Positions 7,141-15,636 of a stretch of DNA of 45,338 nt are shown in pieces. The position numbers and the translations under genes are program-made. The DNA is from Ilumatobacteraceae bacterium (GTDB taxonomy: Bacteria > Actinomycetota > Acidimicrobiia > Acidimicrobiales > Ilumatobacteraceae). Location: positions 6,967 to 52,304 of the forward strand of contig JAEMQQ010000007.1 in the NCBI GenBank assembly GCA_016463775.1, read 5' to 3'. Below the pieces are notes generated by a model that was not told where the DNA came from, did not search any database, and worked only from the letters and a program-made list of their open reading frames with translations. The number at the start of each line of letters is the position of its first letter. Positions within the stretch are counted from its first letter, which is position 1.

Positions 7141-8568
7141 TTAGAGTTGCAGGCTCTTGATTTCCAAGAACTCCTCGAAGCCGTAGTCGCCGTATTCGCG
7201 TCCGTTGCCCGACTGTTTGTAGCCGCCGAACGGGGCGTTGGGGTTGAAACCGCCGCCATTCACCTCGACTTGCCCGGTGCGCATTCGACGCGCGACTGCC
7301 ATTGCCTTGTCTTTGTCGGCCAGCCACACGCCGCCCGCAAGGCCGTAGTCGGTGGCGTTGGCGATACGAACTGCATCGTCAATGTCGTTGTAGGTAATGA
7401 TGCTCAGCACAGGGCCGAAGATTTCTTCTTTGGCGATGGTCATGTCGGTGGTTACTTGTGAAAACACCGTCGGCAAGACGTAGTAACCCTTGGACACACC
7501 TTCTGGCACACCCACACCACCGACGAGCAACTTGGCGCCCTCGTCGATGCCTTTTTGGATGTAGCTGTTCACGCGATCGCGTTGCGCGGCAGATGCAAGT
7601 GGTCCGAGGTTCATACCTTCGGTGAACGGGTCGCATGGCGTCATTGCGCTGGCTGCTGCTGCTGCATGCTCTTCGGCCTCGGCGAGGCGGGACTTGGGCA
7701 CCAACATGCGGGTGAGCGCCGAGCAGGTTTGACCGCTGTTCAAGAATGCCTTACCGACGCCTGACTTCACGGCCTTGCCGAAGGTCTCTGCGTCGAGGTC
7801 TTCGCCGATGATGTTGGCCGACTTGCCGCCCAACTCCAGCGCCACTCGCTTGATGCTCTCGGCACCAACTTGCATGACGCGCTTGCCGGCGCGGGTGCTG
7901 CCGGTGAACGAGACCATGTCGACCAGAGGGTGCCCGGCAATTGCCTCACCCACGACGGGGCCCGTGCCGGTGACCATGTTGAACACGCCTGCTGGCAAAC
8001 CGACTTCGTCGATAATTTCAGCAAGCATGAATGCGTCAAGTGGTGCCACTTCGCTGGGCTTCAATACCACGGTGCAGCCCGCGGCCATCGCGAATGCCAC
8101 CTTGGCAGCGATTTGATGAAGCGGATAGTTCCACGGTGTGATGCAGCCGACGACACCAATTGGTTCGCGCACCACGAGTGAACTGCCAACTTCTTTGCTG
8201 TAAGCAAACTTCTCGGCGATTGCCGCGGCCTGCTTGAATGAATTGATCGGCAGACCAACCTGCACGAGTTGGCTCAATACTTTTGACATGCCGGTCTCGC
8301 GCGAAATTGCTGTGGCGATTTCGTCCATGCGACCTGCGAGGCCGTCACCGATACGGCTCATGTACTTGGCGCGCTCTTGCACGTCGAGTGCTGCCCATGC
8401 GTCGAATGCAGCATGCGCAGCCTTGGCGGCGGCGTCAACATCCGCTGCGGTGCCGGCCGGAATCGTGGCCATCACCGATTCATCTGTCGAGTCGAATACC
8501 TGGATGGTGTCCTTGCTGGAAGTTGCCACCCATTTGCCGTTGATATAGAACTTTTGGTAATTGGTCAT
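7141..8568 (-). CDS. NAD(P)+-dependent aldehyde dehydrogenase
   Basis: A 475-residue ALDH-superfamily enzyme oxidising an aldehyde to the acid. Seen motifs: PWNYPLHQ with the oxyanion Asn, LKPSE for cofactor ribose/phosphate, FTGSTRAGK, catalytic Glu245 in [11 protein letters not shown] and catalytic Cys282 in NSGQTCSA, and the C-terminal [13 protein letters not shown]. Length is normal. ATG 8568 is preferred; a GTG two codons earlier (8574) is possible. The substrate is unknown. Divergent from the metal-binding lipoprotein gene (about 73 bp between starts); tRNA-Gly follows. Confidence 0.94.
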   Translation of the reverse strand: MTNYQKFYINGKWVATSSKDTIQVFDSTDESVMATIPAGTAADVDAAAKAAHAAFDAWAALDVQERAKYMSRIGDGLAGRMDEIATAISRETGMSKVLSQLVQVGLPINSFKQAAAIAEKFAYSKEVGSSLVVREPIGVVGCITPWNYPLHQIAAKVAFAMAAGCTVVLKPSEVAPLDAFMLAEIIDEVGLPAGVFNMVTGTGPVVGEAIAGHPLVDMVSFTGSTRAGKRVMQVGAESIKRVALELGGKSANIIGEDLDAETFGKAVKSGVGKAFLNSGQTCSALTRMLVPKSRLAEAEEHAAAAASAMTPCDPFTEGMNLGPLASAAQRDRVNSYIQKGIDEGAKLLVGGVGVPEGVSKGYYVLPTVFSQVTTDMTIAKEEIFGPVLSIITYNDIDDAVRIANATDYGLAGGVWLADKDKAMAVARRMRTGQVEVNGGGFNPNAPFGGYKQSGNGREYGDYGFEEFLEIKSLQL

Positions 8569-8641
8569 AGTCACATACTGCCAGCATCGGTCGTGGGTAT
8601 CGTTGTCCTAAGTTCAGACGTCGAAACTCGGTACCCCCCCA

Positions 8642-9703
8642 ATGCAACTTCCTCACAAGCGGCTGATTGCCGTGTGTCTCATGGCTGCAGTGGCTTTGCC
8701 CGCCGGCTGTGCCAGCGAGAATGCCCTCGGTAACGCCACTGAGAGCGAAAACAGCGGTCAAAACTGTGCAGTAAACACCCCGATCGAGGGTCGGGCACCG
8801 CGCATTGTGGCCACAGTTGCCCCCATCACCAGCCTTGTTGCCCAAGTGGCGGGTGACGTCGGGGCCGACATCGTGGGGCTCGTTCCTGAAGGCACGAACT
8901 CGCACACCTTCGAGCCACCGCCCAGTGCCGCCGCGGTGCTCGAGCAGGCTGATGTGGTGTTCATGAACGGTCTCGTGCTCGAAGAACCCACGAAAGATTT
9001 GGCACGAAGCAATGTCGGGGCTGCCACGGTGCTGTGTGAACTCGGCACGTTCGTGTTGCCCGAAAGCGAATGGCTGTACGACTTTTCATTCCCTAAAGAG
9101 GGTGGAAAACCCAACCCGCACCTGTGGACGAACCCGCCGATGGCCAAGCAGTATGCCGAAGTAGTGCTGCAGGTGTTGTTGCAACTTGACCCGGCAAACG
9201 CCGCGCAGTATCAAAACAACTTCAACCTGGTTGCCGAGCAGATCGACGAGTTGGATGCCGCGATGGCCGCGGCCACCCTGACGATTCCGGCCGACGCGCG
9301 GTTGCTGCTCACGTATCACGACGCGTATGCGTACTTTGCCGAGCACTACGGATGGACCGTCGTCGGTGCAATTCAGCCATCGTCGTTTGATGAGCCGACA
9401 CCCAAAGACGTTGCCGATCTCATCGCCCAGGTTCGAGAACAACAAGTGCGGGCAATCTTTGGCAGCGAAGTCTTCCCGTCGTCGATCCTCGAGCAGATTG
9501 GCGCCGAAACCGGCACTCGTTATATCGATGTGCTGCGCGACGACGACCTGCCTGGCGCGTCGGGTGACGATGCGCACTCGTGGCAAGGGCTCATGCAGTT
9601 CAACTTCATCACCATGATTGAGGCGCTCGGCGGTGATGCGACCGCGTTGCGAGCCCTTAACATGAACTTGCTGGTTGTTGACTCTGCGCGGTACACGCAG
9701 TGA
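8642..9703 (+). CDS. Metal ABC transporter substrate-binding lipoprotein (ZnuA/TroA type)
   Basis: A 353-residue cluster-9 (A-I) solute-binding protein. N-terminal lipoprotein signal with lipobox LPAGC, Cys23 as the lipidated residue. Metal ligands appear as His88 (NSHTFEP), His160 (NPHLW), His226 (TYHDAY) and an acidic residue near 300. A third His rather than Glu is the ZnuA/TroA pattern, so Zn is favoured over Mn, although TroA-like proteins bind both. There is no His-rich loop. Anchored outside the membrane, it hands metal to the permease encoded two genes downstream. No clear Zur or MntR site was found in the 73-bp upstream gap. Confidence 0.93.
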   Translation: MQLPHKRLIAVCLMAAVALPAGCASENALGNATESENSGQNCAVNTPIEGRAPRIVATVAPITSLVAQVAGDVGADIVGLVPEGTNSHTFEPPPSAAAVLEQADVVFMNGLVLEEPTKDLARSNVGAATVLCELGTFVLPESEWLYDFSFPKEGGKPNPHLWTNPPMAKQYAEVVLQVLLQLDPANAAQYQNNFNLVAEQIDELDAAMAAATLTIPADARLLLTYHDAYAYFAEHYGWTVVGAIQPSSFDEPTPKDVADLIAQVREQQVRAIFGSEVFPSSILEQIGAETGTRYIDVLRDDDLPGASGDDAHSWQGLMQFNFITMIEALGGDATALRALNMNLLVVDSARYTQ

Positions 9704-9710
9704 TGCCTGT

Positions 9711-9724
9711 AGGAGATCACTATT
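9711..9724 (+). promoter_or_regulatory. Shine-Dalgarno in front of a possible ATT start codon
   Basis: AGGAG (9711-9715) is followed six bases later by ATT (9722-9724) in the frame of the ABC ATPase. The first conventional start in that frame, TTG 9737, is 21 bases from the AGGAG. Frame opens only after TAG 9710-9712. Confidence 0.5.
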
Positions 9725-10525
9725 AATAACGAACCGTTGATTCGCTGTGACGCACTTGGCGTTGCTTATGGCGCCAGTTTCGTGCTGGAGAACGTCACGA
9801 TGCACATTCGTCGTGGTGAGTTCGTCGGCATCGTGGGGCCATCGGGTTCGGGTAAAACTTCTTTGCTGCGGGCAATCACCGGTTCGCTAGTCGCTGCGCG
9901 AGGCTCGGTCGAAGTAGCTCGCGGCACTCGCATCGGTTATGTGCCCCAGGTTGAATCTGTCGACTGGAACTTTCCGATTACGGTCGGTGAAGTGTTGGCC
10001 ATGACGCGCACACGTCGGCACTGGCCGGGCACCTCGTCGAGCGAACGTGCCGAAATGGCTGAGGTGCTCGATGGCTTGGGGTTGAACGGTTTGGAAGGCC
10101 GCCATATTCGTGAACTCAGCGGTGGCCAGCAACAGCGCGTGTTCGTGGCCCGGGCGATGTTCGGCAAGCCCGACATTTTGATATTGGACGAACCCACCAG
10201 CGGCGTCGACGTGCGCACGCGCCACGAAATTTTGCATCTGCTGCGCGATCTGCACAGCAAAGGGAGCACGATTCTGCTCACCACACACGACCTGAACGGC
10301 TTGGCATCGCACCTGCCACGGCTCGTGTGCCTGAACCGCGAAGTGATTGCCGATGGCTCACCACGTGAAACGCTGATACCCGAAGTTTTGGAGCGCACGT
10401 ACGGTGCACCATTGCACGTGCTGGAACATGGTGGCATGCCGATCGTGCTTGACCACGACTACGCCTCATCTGAACTGCTGCGTGATGCCGAACGTCAAAT
10501 GCGAACAGAACGCGAAGCACTGTGA
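9722..10525 (+). CDS. Metal ABC transporter ATP-binding protein (ZnuC type)
   Basis: ATPase of the Zn/Mn importer. Walker A GPSGSGKTS, Q-loop VPQVESVDWNFP (the QxxxxDxxFP form usual in this subfamily), signature LSGGQQQRV, Walker B ILILDEPTSG and the H-loop TTHDL. The annotated start is uncertain: ATT 9722 has an ideal AGGAG and yields the usual family N-terminus xNEPLIRCDALGVAYG (267 residues), while TTG 9737 would give 262 residues but no well-spaced ribosome site. The gene follows the lipoprotein by 18 bp and its TGA overlaps the permease start. Confidence 0.93.
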   Translation: MNNEPLIRCDALGVAYGASFVLENVTMHIRRGEFVGIVGPSGSGKTSLLRAITGSLVAARGSVEVARGTRIGYVPQVESVDWNFPITVGEVLAMTRTRRHWPGTSSSERAEMAEVLDGLGLNGLEGRHIRELSGGQQQRVFVARAMFGKPDILILDEPTSGVDVRTRHEILHLLRDLHSKGSTILLTTHDLNGLASHLPRLVCLNREVIADGSPRETLIPEVLERTYGAPLHVLEHGGMPIVLDHDYASSELLRDAERQMRTEREAL

Positions 10526-11376
10526 TGAACATCGCCCTTGACCTGTTGGCGCCGTACGACTTTGCCTTTTTCCAACGTGGCATGGTGGCAGCCACACTCG
10601 CTGGCGCGTTGTGCGGTGTGCTTGGTGTGTTTGTGGTCTTGCGCGGCATGAGTTACATCGGCCACGGCTTGTCGCACGCAGTGTTTGGTGGGGCGGCGGC
10701 ATCGGCAGTGATGTCGATCAATTTTTTCGTCGGTGCCGGCATCTGGGGCGTCATCTCGGGGGTGCTCATCGGTCGAATCGCCCGCCAGAAGATCATCGGT
10801 GCAGATGCCGCAATCGGCATCGTGACCACGGCGAGTTTTGCCGGGGGCATCGCACTGCTCAATCGCTATGGGCAGGCTCGCAAAAGCATCGAAGCCGTGT
10901 TGTTCGGCAGTGTGCTCGGTGTGTCGTGGGCCGATATCGCAGCGATATTGGCAGTGTCACTAGCGGTTGGCGCCATCGTGTTGTTTGCCTATCGAGCGTT
11001 TCTTTTTGCCACGTTTGACCCGCAGGTGGCAACCGTGTCGGGTGAACGCGTCGCAGCCATCGAAGTCATCTTGATGGTCATGTTGTCGGTCACTATTTTG
11101 GTGACCATGCGAGTGATCGGAACCCTGCTGATTTCGGCCCTGCTGGTGATTCCGGCGGCAACGGCACGAATGGTCACCAACTCGTTCTCACGCATGTTGA
11201 TGTTGTCACCGATGATTGGCGCTGCGTGCTGCCTGGTGGGGATGAATCTGTCGTACCACCTCGACACCAGTGCTGGAGCCACCATCATCTTGGTGGCTGC
11301 GGCGGTGTTTACTGCGACGTATTTGTTGGCGGGTCGTCGGGCACGACTGCGGGTTGCCTCGTTGAATCACCTCTAA
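10525..11376 (+). CDS. Metal ABC transporter permease (ZnuB/MntC type)
   Basis: A 283-residue polytopic permease of the ABC-3 family, about eight hydrophobic helices. Visible family features are MVAATLAGALCGVLGVFVVLRGMSYIGHGLSHAVFGG near the N-terminus and the late GTLLISALLVIPAATAR. It forms the membrane channel of the zinc-type importer. ATG 10525 shares a base with the TGA of the ATPase (TGATG); a GTG one codon earlier is the alternative. Its TAA overlaps the stop of the convergent S51-like gene by four bases. Confidence 0.94.
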   Translation: MNIALDLLAPYDFAFFQRGMVAATLAGALCGVLGVFVVLRGMSYIGHGLSHAVFGGAAASAVMSINFFVGAGIWGVISGVLIGRIARQKIIGADAAIGIVTTASFAGGIALLNRYGQARKSIEAVLFGSVLGVSWADIAAILAVSLAVGAIVLFAYRAFLFATFDPQVATVSGERVAAIEVILMVMLSVTILVTMRVIGTLLISALLVIPAATARMVTNSFSRMLMLSPMIGAACCLVGMNLSYHLDTSAGATIILVAAAVFTATYLLAGRRARLRVASLNHL

Positions 11377-12662
11377 GGCCGCAGCACCCACTCCACACCG
11401 TCTTTGGTGTCGCGCACTTCCACACCAGCGGCCAAAAGTTGGTCGCGTACCAAGTCGGACAGATCGAATCGCTTTTCACCGCGTACGGATGCCCGCACCG
11501 CCAGCAGACCGTTGACGAACGGTGCCACCACCGAGCGCGGGTCGCGCAGGCCGTTGATGGCAATCTCGCCCAGTTTGGAGATCATCGCGCGCAACGTTGA
11601 TAATGCGTGGTCTTGATCGGGGCCCTGCAAGGTGTCGACTGACCACGCACGAATTTCAGACTCGAGCGCCAGCACCGCCCCAACGGCGGCATCGGCATCG
11701 TGCTGGGTGATGGCCAGGTCGAACGCGCTGCGGTGGGCGGCGACCGCTGCTGCCAGTGAAGTGGGTGGGGCTGGCTGTGTTGCTTTGGCACGTGCTGCCG
11801 GCTCTTCGCTAGCCGCAGGCGACACCGTTGCGGTTGGCGCAGAGGTTGACGCCCAATCGAGTGACCGCAGTTCTGCAAGCGGAATGCTCGCCCCTGCTGG
11901 GTAAATCTTTTGAGCCTCGCCCTTGCGCAGAGTCACGGTGGCATTGCCGACCACGTCGGCCACGTCGCGCTCTAGGTCGATGACCAGCCCGGTGTGTTCG
12001 TCAACACCGATGATGAACTCGTCGGCGTGCAAATGTGTTTCGAGCAGGCGCAGGCGCAACTCGCCGAGATAACAAAAGCGCGTGTCGTGGTTGCCGCCCT
12101 CGGCGTTGTCAAAGTGCGGAATCACCGTTGCGGAAATGCCGATGTCGCTCAACACGTTGAGACCGTCGAGCCAGAAGGGGTCGAGCCCGGCCTTGTAGAT
12201 CTCGTACACCGGCACCGTGTGGCAACCCAAGGTCAATGCCGCGGCTGAGGCAAAGGTGACGATGCCACCGTTCTGCAACTTGTTGGCTACTAGCGAACGC
12301 AGCGGAGTGTTTGTCCATTGGCGCAAGGCGTAGGTCGGTGAGCCGGGGCCAGCGAAGAGATAATGGGCGTCGTCCACGAGGCGCAAACCTTTTTCGATAG
12401 CCACGGCATCGGGTGCAACGCCACCGGTTGGCTGCATACGGGTGAGCCCAGCCATCTGCAATTGCACGTTCACACTCGTGGCGAAATAATCGACGGCGCG
12501 CTGGGCAAGGTCGGATGCATTCGATTGAAACCCGTAGGGCGTGTCGAGCACCACTGCGCGCACGGGCGCCGGCAGCAGCGAGGTCAGCCGGCGGTGGGTC
12601 GACACCATCGTCGGTGCGGTTTCGCCCGAGCCCATGATGGCCAAAATGCGGGGGAGCGTCAT
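11373..12662 (-). CDS. S51-peptidase-like (class I glutamine amidotransferase fold) domain fused to a CysRS-type C-terminal domain
   Basis: A 429-residue, two-domain protein. Residues 1-~265 resemble peptidase family S51 / cyanophycinase: IMGSGETAP, LDTPYGFQ, AGPGSPTYAL, a nucleophile-elbow-like TFASAAALTLG with Ser139, a possible catalytic His183 (IPHFDN) and GVDEHTGLVID. The elbow is SAAA where canonical members have SAGA. Residues 271-301 are an Ala/Pro/Thr linker. Residues 302-429 match the tail of cysteinyl-tRNA synthetases: VRGEKRFDLSDLVRDQLLAAG followed by DTKDGVEW. The catalytic part of CysRS is absent, so it is not a synthetase. Function unknown; hydrolysis or transfer on an amino-acid or peptide substrate is a reasonable guess. 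ATG 12662 overlaps the upstream hydrolase stop (ATGA). Confidence 0.85.
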   Translation of the reverse strand: MTLPRILAIMGSGETAPTMVSTHRRLTSLLPAPVRAVVLDTPYGFQSNASDLAQRAVDYFATSVNVQLQMAGLTRMQPTGGVAPDAVAIEKGLRLVDDAHYLFAGPGSPTYALRQWTNTPLRSLVANKLQNGGIVTFASAAALTLGCHTVPVYEIYKAGLDPFWLDGLNVLSDIGISATVIPHFDNAEGGNHDTRFCYLGELRLRLLETHLHADEFIIGVDEHTGLVIDLERDVADVVGNATVTLRKGEAQKIYPAGASIPLAELRSLDWASTSAPTATVSPAASEEPAARAKATQPAPPTSLAAAVAAHRSAFDLAITQHDADAAVGAVLALESEIRAWSVDTLQGPDQDHALSTLRAMISKLGEIAINGLRDPRSVVAPFVNGLLAVRASVRGEKRFDLSDLVRDQLLAAGVEVRDTKDGVEWVLRP

Positions 12663-13507
12663 GCCAAAAACCCACTGATGATGTGTTCGTGCAGTGCCGT
12701 TGCCCACCGCTCGGGAAATTGGGCATGTAGATCGTGGTGTGCTGGCGAAAACCATTGCACTTTCACCCGCTCATTCTGCTGGGTGATTGCGTCATACTCA
12801 CGACGCTTCTCACTCGACCATGCGTCGCCCGAGTCAGCAGGGGTAAAGAGCACAGGCACCGTGATTGACGGCAAAATGTCGTGCGGTCGGTGCTCCCACA
12901 GACCGCGCAGCACCTTAATGTGGCGATCGAAGGTCAACCACGGGCTGATGGTGCCGTCGTCGTGATGTTGCATGTTGGCCAGCGCACCAGTGATGGCAGT
13001 TTCCGGCCAACCCGTGTACACCCGGCGCATCGTGCTGGCGAACCCATCGGCGCGACTCCCGGCCAAACGTGGTGGCTGCAGCGCTTCGACACAGTCATCC
13101 CACGAAGCGAAGCGATCACACAGTTGAATGAGCCCGCCGTCCACCGCGCAGACCCCGCGTGTTGACCCCGGGTGGCGGTGCGCGAGTTCGACCACCACGT
13201 TGCCGCCCCAGGATTGCCCCGCTACGACCGGTCGCTGCAGCCCAAGTTGCGTGATGAGTGCTGCAAGGTCATCGACCACGGTTGCCATGTCGTAACCGTC
13301 GTCGGGTTTGTCACTGAGGCCATGCCCGCGTTGGTCGAGCGACACCACGTGATAGCCGAGGTTGGCAAGTGCATTGGCGGCCCCGTCCCATAAGCGCGAG
13401 TTCGAAGCCAGGCCGTGCACCAACACAATCGACGGTTGGGTGTTTGCCAACCCCAGTTCGCGCACGGCAAGACGAATGTTGCCAACCTGCACAAGCCGAT
13501 GAGTCAT
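12659..13507 (-). CDS. Alpha/beta-fold hydrolase
   Basis: A 282-residue hydrolase: oxyanion motif VHGLASNSRLW (30-40), DQRGHGLSD, nucleophile Ser99 in GQSWGGN, acidic residue near 225-228 (PADSGD) and catalytic His258 (AHHDLHAQFP). It could be an esterase, lactonase, haloalkane-type or C-C hydrolase; the substrate is not evident. Translationally coupled (ATGA) to the S51/CysRS-tail gene, which implies that the two products act together. Divergent from the 2-oxoglutarate oxygenase-like gene with a 40-bp gap. Confidence 0.9.
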   Translation of the reverse strand: MTHRLVQVGNIRLAVRELGLANTQPSIVLVHGLASNSRLWDGAANALANLGYHVVSLDQRGHGLSDKPDDGYDMATVVDDLAALITQLGLQRPVVAGQSWGGNVVVELAHRHPGSTRGVCAVDGGLIQLCDRFASWDDCVEALQPPRLAGSRADGFASTMRRVYTGWPETAITGALANMQHHDDGTISPWLTFDRHIKVLRGLWEHRPHDILPSITVPVLFTPADSGDAWSSEKRREYDAITQQNERVKVQWFSPAHHDLHAQFPERWATALHEHIISGFLA

Positions 13508-13547
13508 GATGTCTCAGTCACCATACCCGTGGCAATAGCGTGGGCTC

Positions 13548-14522
13548 GTGGCCAGCGACATCCTCGACGTCGACTTGCTGGCTTTCGAGCAGGGCAACAC
13601 CCAGCAACAAAAAGCAGTGGTCGATGGTGTGATGCGCAGCCTCAAGACTGGCTTCGTCTACACGAGCCATGATTTGTCAGAGGATCTACTCGACACCACG
13701 TATGCGATGTTGTTCGAGTTCTTCAACAAGCCGCAAGCTGAAAAGCGGGGCTACATCGCTGCTGGTGCCAACGGGCAAACCGGTTACACCGACGTGTTGG
13801 TTGAAACTGCCGAGGTGAGCGACAAACCCGACTGGAAAGAAATGTTGAACTGGGGCAAGCAAGTCGAGCCTGGTCACCCAATGCGCCGCAAATTTCCGCA
13901 GGCCTACCCCGACCAGGTGCTACCCGAGGCGTCGGTGCCGGGCATCAGCAAAGTGCTGTATGCATTCCACGACGCGATGATCGATTTGCAGACACGCTTC
14001 TTGCGCATCATCGCGGTGGGCCTCGGCTGCAAAGACAGTTTCTTCGACCAGATGGTCGACAACGGCTGTGCATTGAACCGGGCGATTCGGTATCCGAGCA
14101 TGAAGAACGTTCCGGGTGACGGCCACGTGTGGGCTGCTGAGCACGGCGACATCAACCTGATTACCGCGTTACCGCGGGCCACAGCCAAGGGATTGCAGGT
14201 CAAGCATGACGGCAAATGGATCGATGCCGTGCCGCCGGCCGGGCATGTCATTTTGAATACCGGCATCATGCTCGAGCGTTTGACCAACGGTGTGATTCCC
14301 ATCGGTTGGCACCGTGTGGTTGCCGACCCGAACTTTGACGGAGAGCGATACAGCATCGTGCAGTTTTGTCACCCGCGACCAAGCACCTTGCTGGCACCGC
14401 TGCCAACGTGTGTTACCAAAGACAACCCGTTGCGGTACCCCACGGTGACTGCCGGGGATGCGCTTGACGAAGTGATCTACCGCATCAATCTGGTCGAGGG
14501 CGCACGTCGAGTTACTAGCTAG
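13548..14522 (+). CDS. 2-oxoglutarate/Fe(II)-dependent dioxygenase, isopenicillin-N-synthase family
   Basis: A 324-residue non-haem iron oxygenase. The iron triad is visible as His199-x-Asp201 (EHGDINL) and His255 (GWHRVVAD), followed by the 2-oxoglutarate-binding Arg-x-Ser (RYS, 267-269). The N-terminal region has the usual GFVYTSHDL of the DIOX_N part. Length is normal for the family (300-340). The substrate is unknown; members hydroxylate or desaturate small molecules. GTG 13548 is chosen because the conserved N-terminus follows it. Seventeen bases separate it from the phosphofructokinase gene, so the two may share a transcript. Confidence 0.9.
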   Translation: MASDILDVDLLAFEQGNTQQQKAVVDGVMRSLKTGFVYTSHDLSEDLLDTTYAMLFEFFNKPQAEKRGYIAAGANGQTGYTDVLVETAEVSDKPDWKEMLNWGKQVEPGHPMRRKFPQAYPDQVLPEASVPGISKVLYAFHDAMIDLQTRFLRIIAVGLGCKDSFFDQMVDNGCALNRAIRYPSMKNVPGDGHVWAAEHGDINLITALPRATAKGLQVKHDGKWIDAVPPAGHVILNTGIMLERLTNGVIPIGWHRVVADPNFDGERYSIVQFCHPRPSTLLAPLPTCVTKDNPLRYPTVTAGDALDEVIYRINLVEGARRVTS

Positions 14523-14539
14523 ATAGGCGCGAGATCTCC

Positions 14540-15574
14540 ATGAACATCGGCGTGCTCACCGGCGGTGGGGACTGCCCGGGTCTCAACGCCGTGATTCGCG
14601 CCATCGTACGCAAGGCACAAAGTGTCGGCGGCCATCGCGTGCTCGGCTTTTATGACTCGTGGGACGGTGTGCTGGAAAAGCGATACGAAGAACTCGATAT
14701 CAGCAAAGTGCGCGGCATCTTGCCCAAAGGGGGCACGATTTTGGGCACGCGGCGCGGCAGCCCGATTGATTACCCCGATGGTGCACAGCGCACCAAGCAG
14801 GTGTTTGTGGATCTTGGCCTCGATGCGTTGGTGGTCATCGGTGGCAATGGTTCGTTGACCGTCGCATCGATGTTGGCCAACGACCATGGGTTGCCCATTG
14901 TCGGCGTGCCCAAAACGATCGACAACGACGTGGTCGGCACCGACGCAACGTTCGGATTTCAAACTGCGGTGCAGATTGCCACTGATGCAATTGACCGTCT
15001 GCACACCACCGCAGAAAGCCACGACCGGGTGATGGTCATCGAAGTGATGGGCCGCGATGCCGGCTGGATTGCTCTGCATGCGGGTATTGCTGGTGGCGCC
15101 ACCGCCATCTTGGTGCCCGAGGTGCCATTCGACATCAAAGAAGTTGCGGCAATCGTTGCCAAGCGCCACGAACGTGGTCGCTATGCGTCGCTCGTCGTGG
15201 TGGCCGAAGGTGCCAAACCCAAGCCCGGCACGCTCGAGGTGCCCGAACCACAACTCGATAAGTACGGTCGTGAGTTGCACGGCAGCATCAGCCAGGTAAT
15301 CGCCCCCGAGTTGTCACGACTCACAGGTTTCGAGTCGCGTGTGGTGCAGTTGGGCCATGTGCAGCGCGGGGGTACGCCCACGGCCTATGACCGTGTGCTG
15401 TCAACCCGATTCGGCTTGGCGGCGGTGGATGCCGTGTATGCCAAAGCATTTGGTGACATGGTCGTGTTGCGCTGCGGGCGCATCGAGCGAGTGTCGATGC
15501 AGGTGACGCGTGGCCAGACCCGCACCATTGACCTCGACTTGTTCAACGACGTCGCAGCAACGTTTTTTGGCTGA
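14540..15574 (+). CDS. 6-phosphofructokinase, group III-like (predicted ATP-dependent)
   Basis: A 344-residue glycolytic enzyme phosphorylating fructose 6-phosphate. Seen: LTGGGDCPGLNAVIR, GTRRGSP, GGNGS (101-105), PKTIDND (124-130, catalytic Asp128), EVMGRDAGW, and the late GHVQRGGTP. Gly104 is the ATP-type residue (PPi enzymes carry Asp), while Lys125 of PKTIDND is the residue common to PPi enzymes and to group III ATP enzymes of actinobacteria. Asn103 where Asp or Glu is more usual is a minor oddity. No PPi-type GGDD motif. Confidence 0.95.
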   Translation: MNIGVLTGGGDCPGLNAVIRAIVRKAQSVGGHRVLGFYDSWDGVLEKRYEELDISKVRGILPKGGTILGTRRGSPIDYPDGAQRTKQVFVDLGLDALVVIGGNGSLTVASMLANDHGLPIVGVPKTIDNDVVGTDATFGFQTAVQIATDAIDRLHTTAESHDRVMVIEVMGRDAGWIALHAGIAGGATAILVPEVPFDIKEVAAIVAKRHERGRYASLVVVAEGAKPKPGTLEVPEPQLDKYGRELHGSISQVIAPELSRLTGFESRVVQLGHVQRGGTPTAYDRVLSTRFGLAAVDAVYAKAFGDMVVLRCGRIERVSMQVTRGQTRTIDLDLFNDVAATFFG

Positions 15575-15584
15575 CCCAGCCAAG

Positions 15585-15636
15585 CTGTGTTTCTAGTTCG
15601 GCTCCCCGAACTGTGTTTCTAGTTCGGTGGCCCGAA
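15585..15636. repeat. Two 26-bp tandem units forming paired hairpins at the 3' end of upp
   Basis: Unit 15585-15610 and unit 15611-15636 differ at three central positions. Each holds AGTTCGG-(4 nt)-CCGAACT, giving hairpins at 15595-15612 and 15621-15638. The second unit contains the last codons and TAG of upp; the first is an extra copy lying downstream. The pair sits between the convergent phosphofructokinase and upp genes and probably ends transcription in both directions. Confidence 0.8.

Noticed and set aside
8569-8641. Zur or MntR operator before the metal transporter
   Set aside because: No convincing inverted repeat of the known AT-rich types was found in the gap.
11373-12662. Second cysteinyl-tRNA synthetase
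   Set aside because: Only the C-terminal tail resembles CysRS; HIGH and KMSKS motifs and the Rossmann core are absent.
14519-15280. Minus-strand open frame opposite phosphofructokinase
   Set aside because: The plus frame has every PFK motif; the other is a His-rich shadow.
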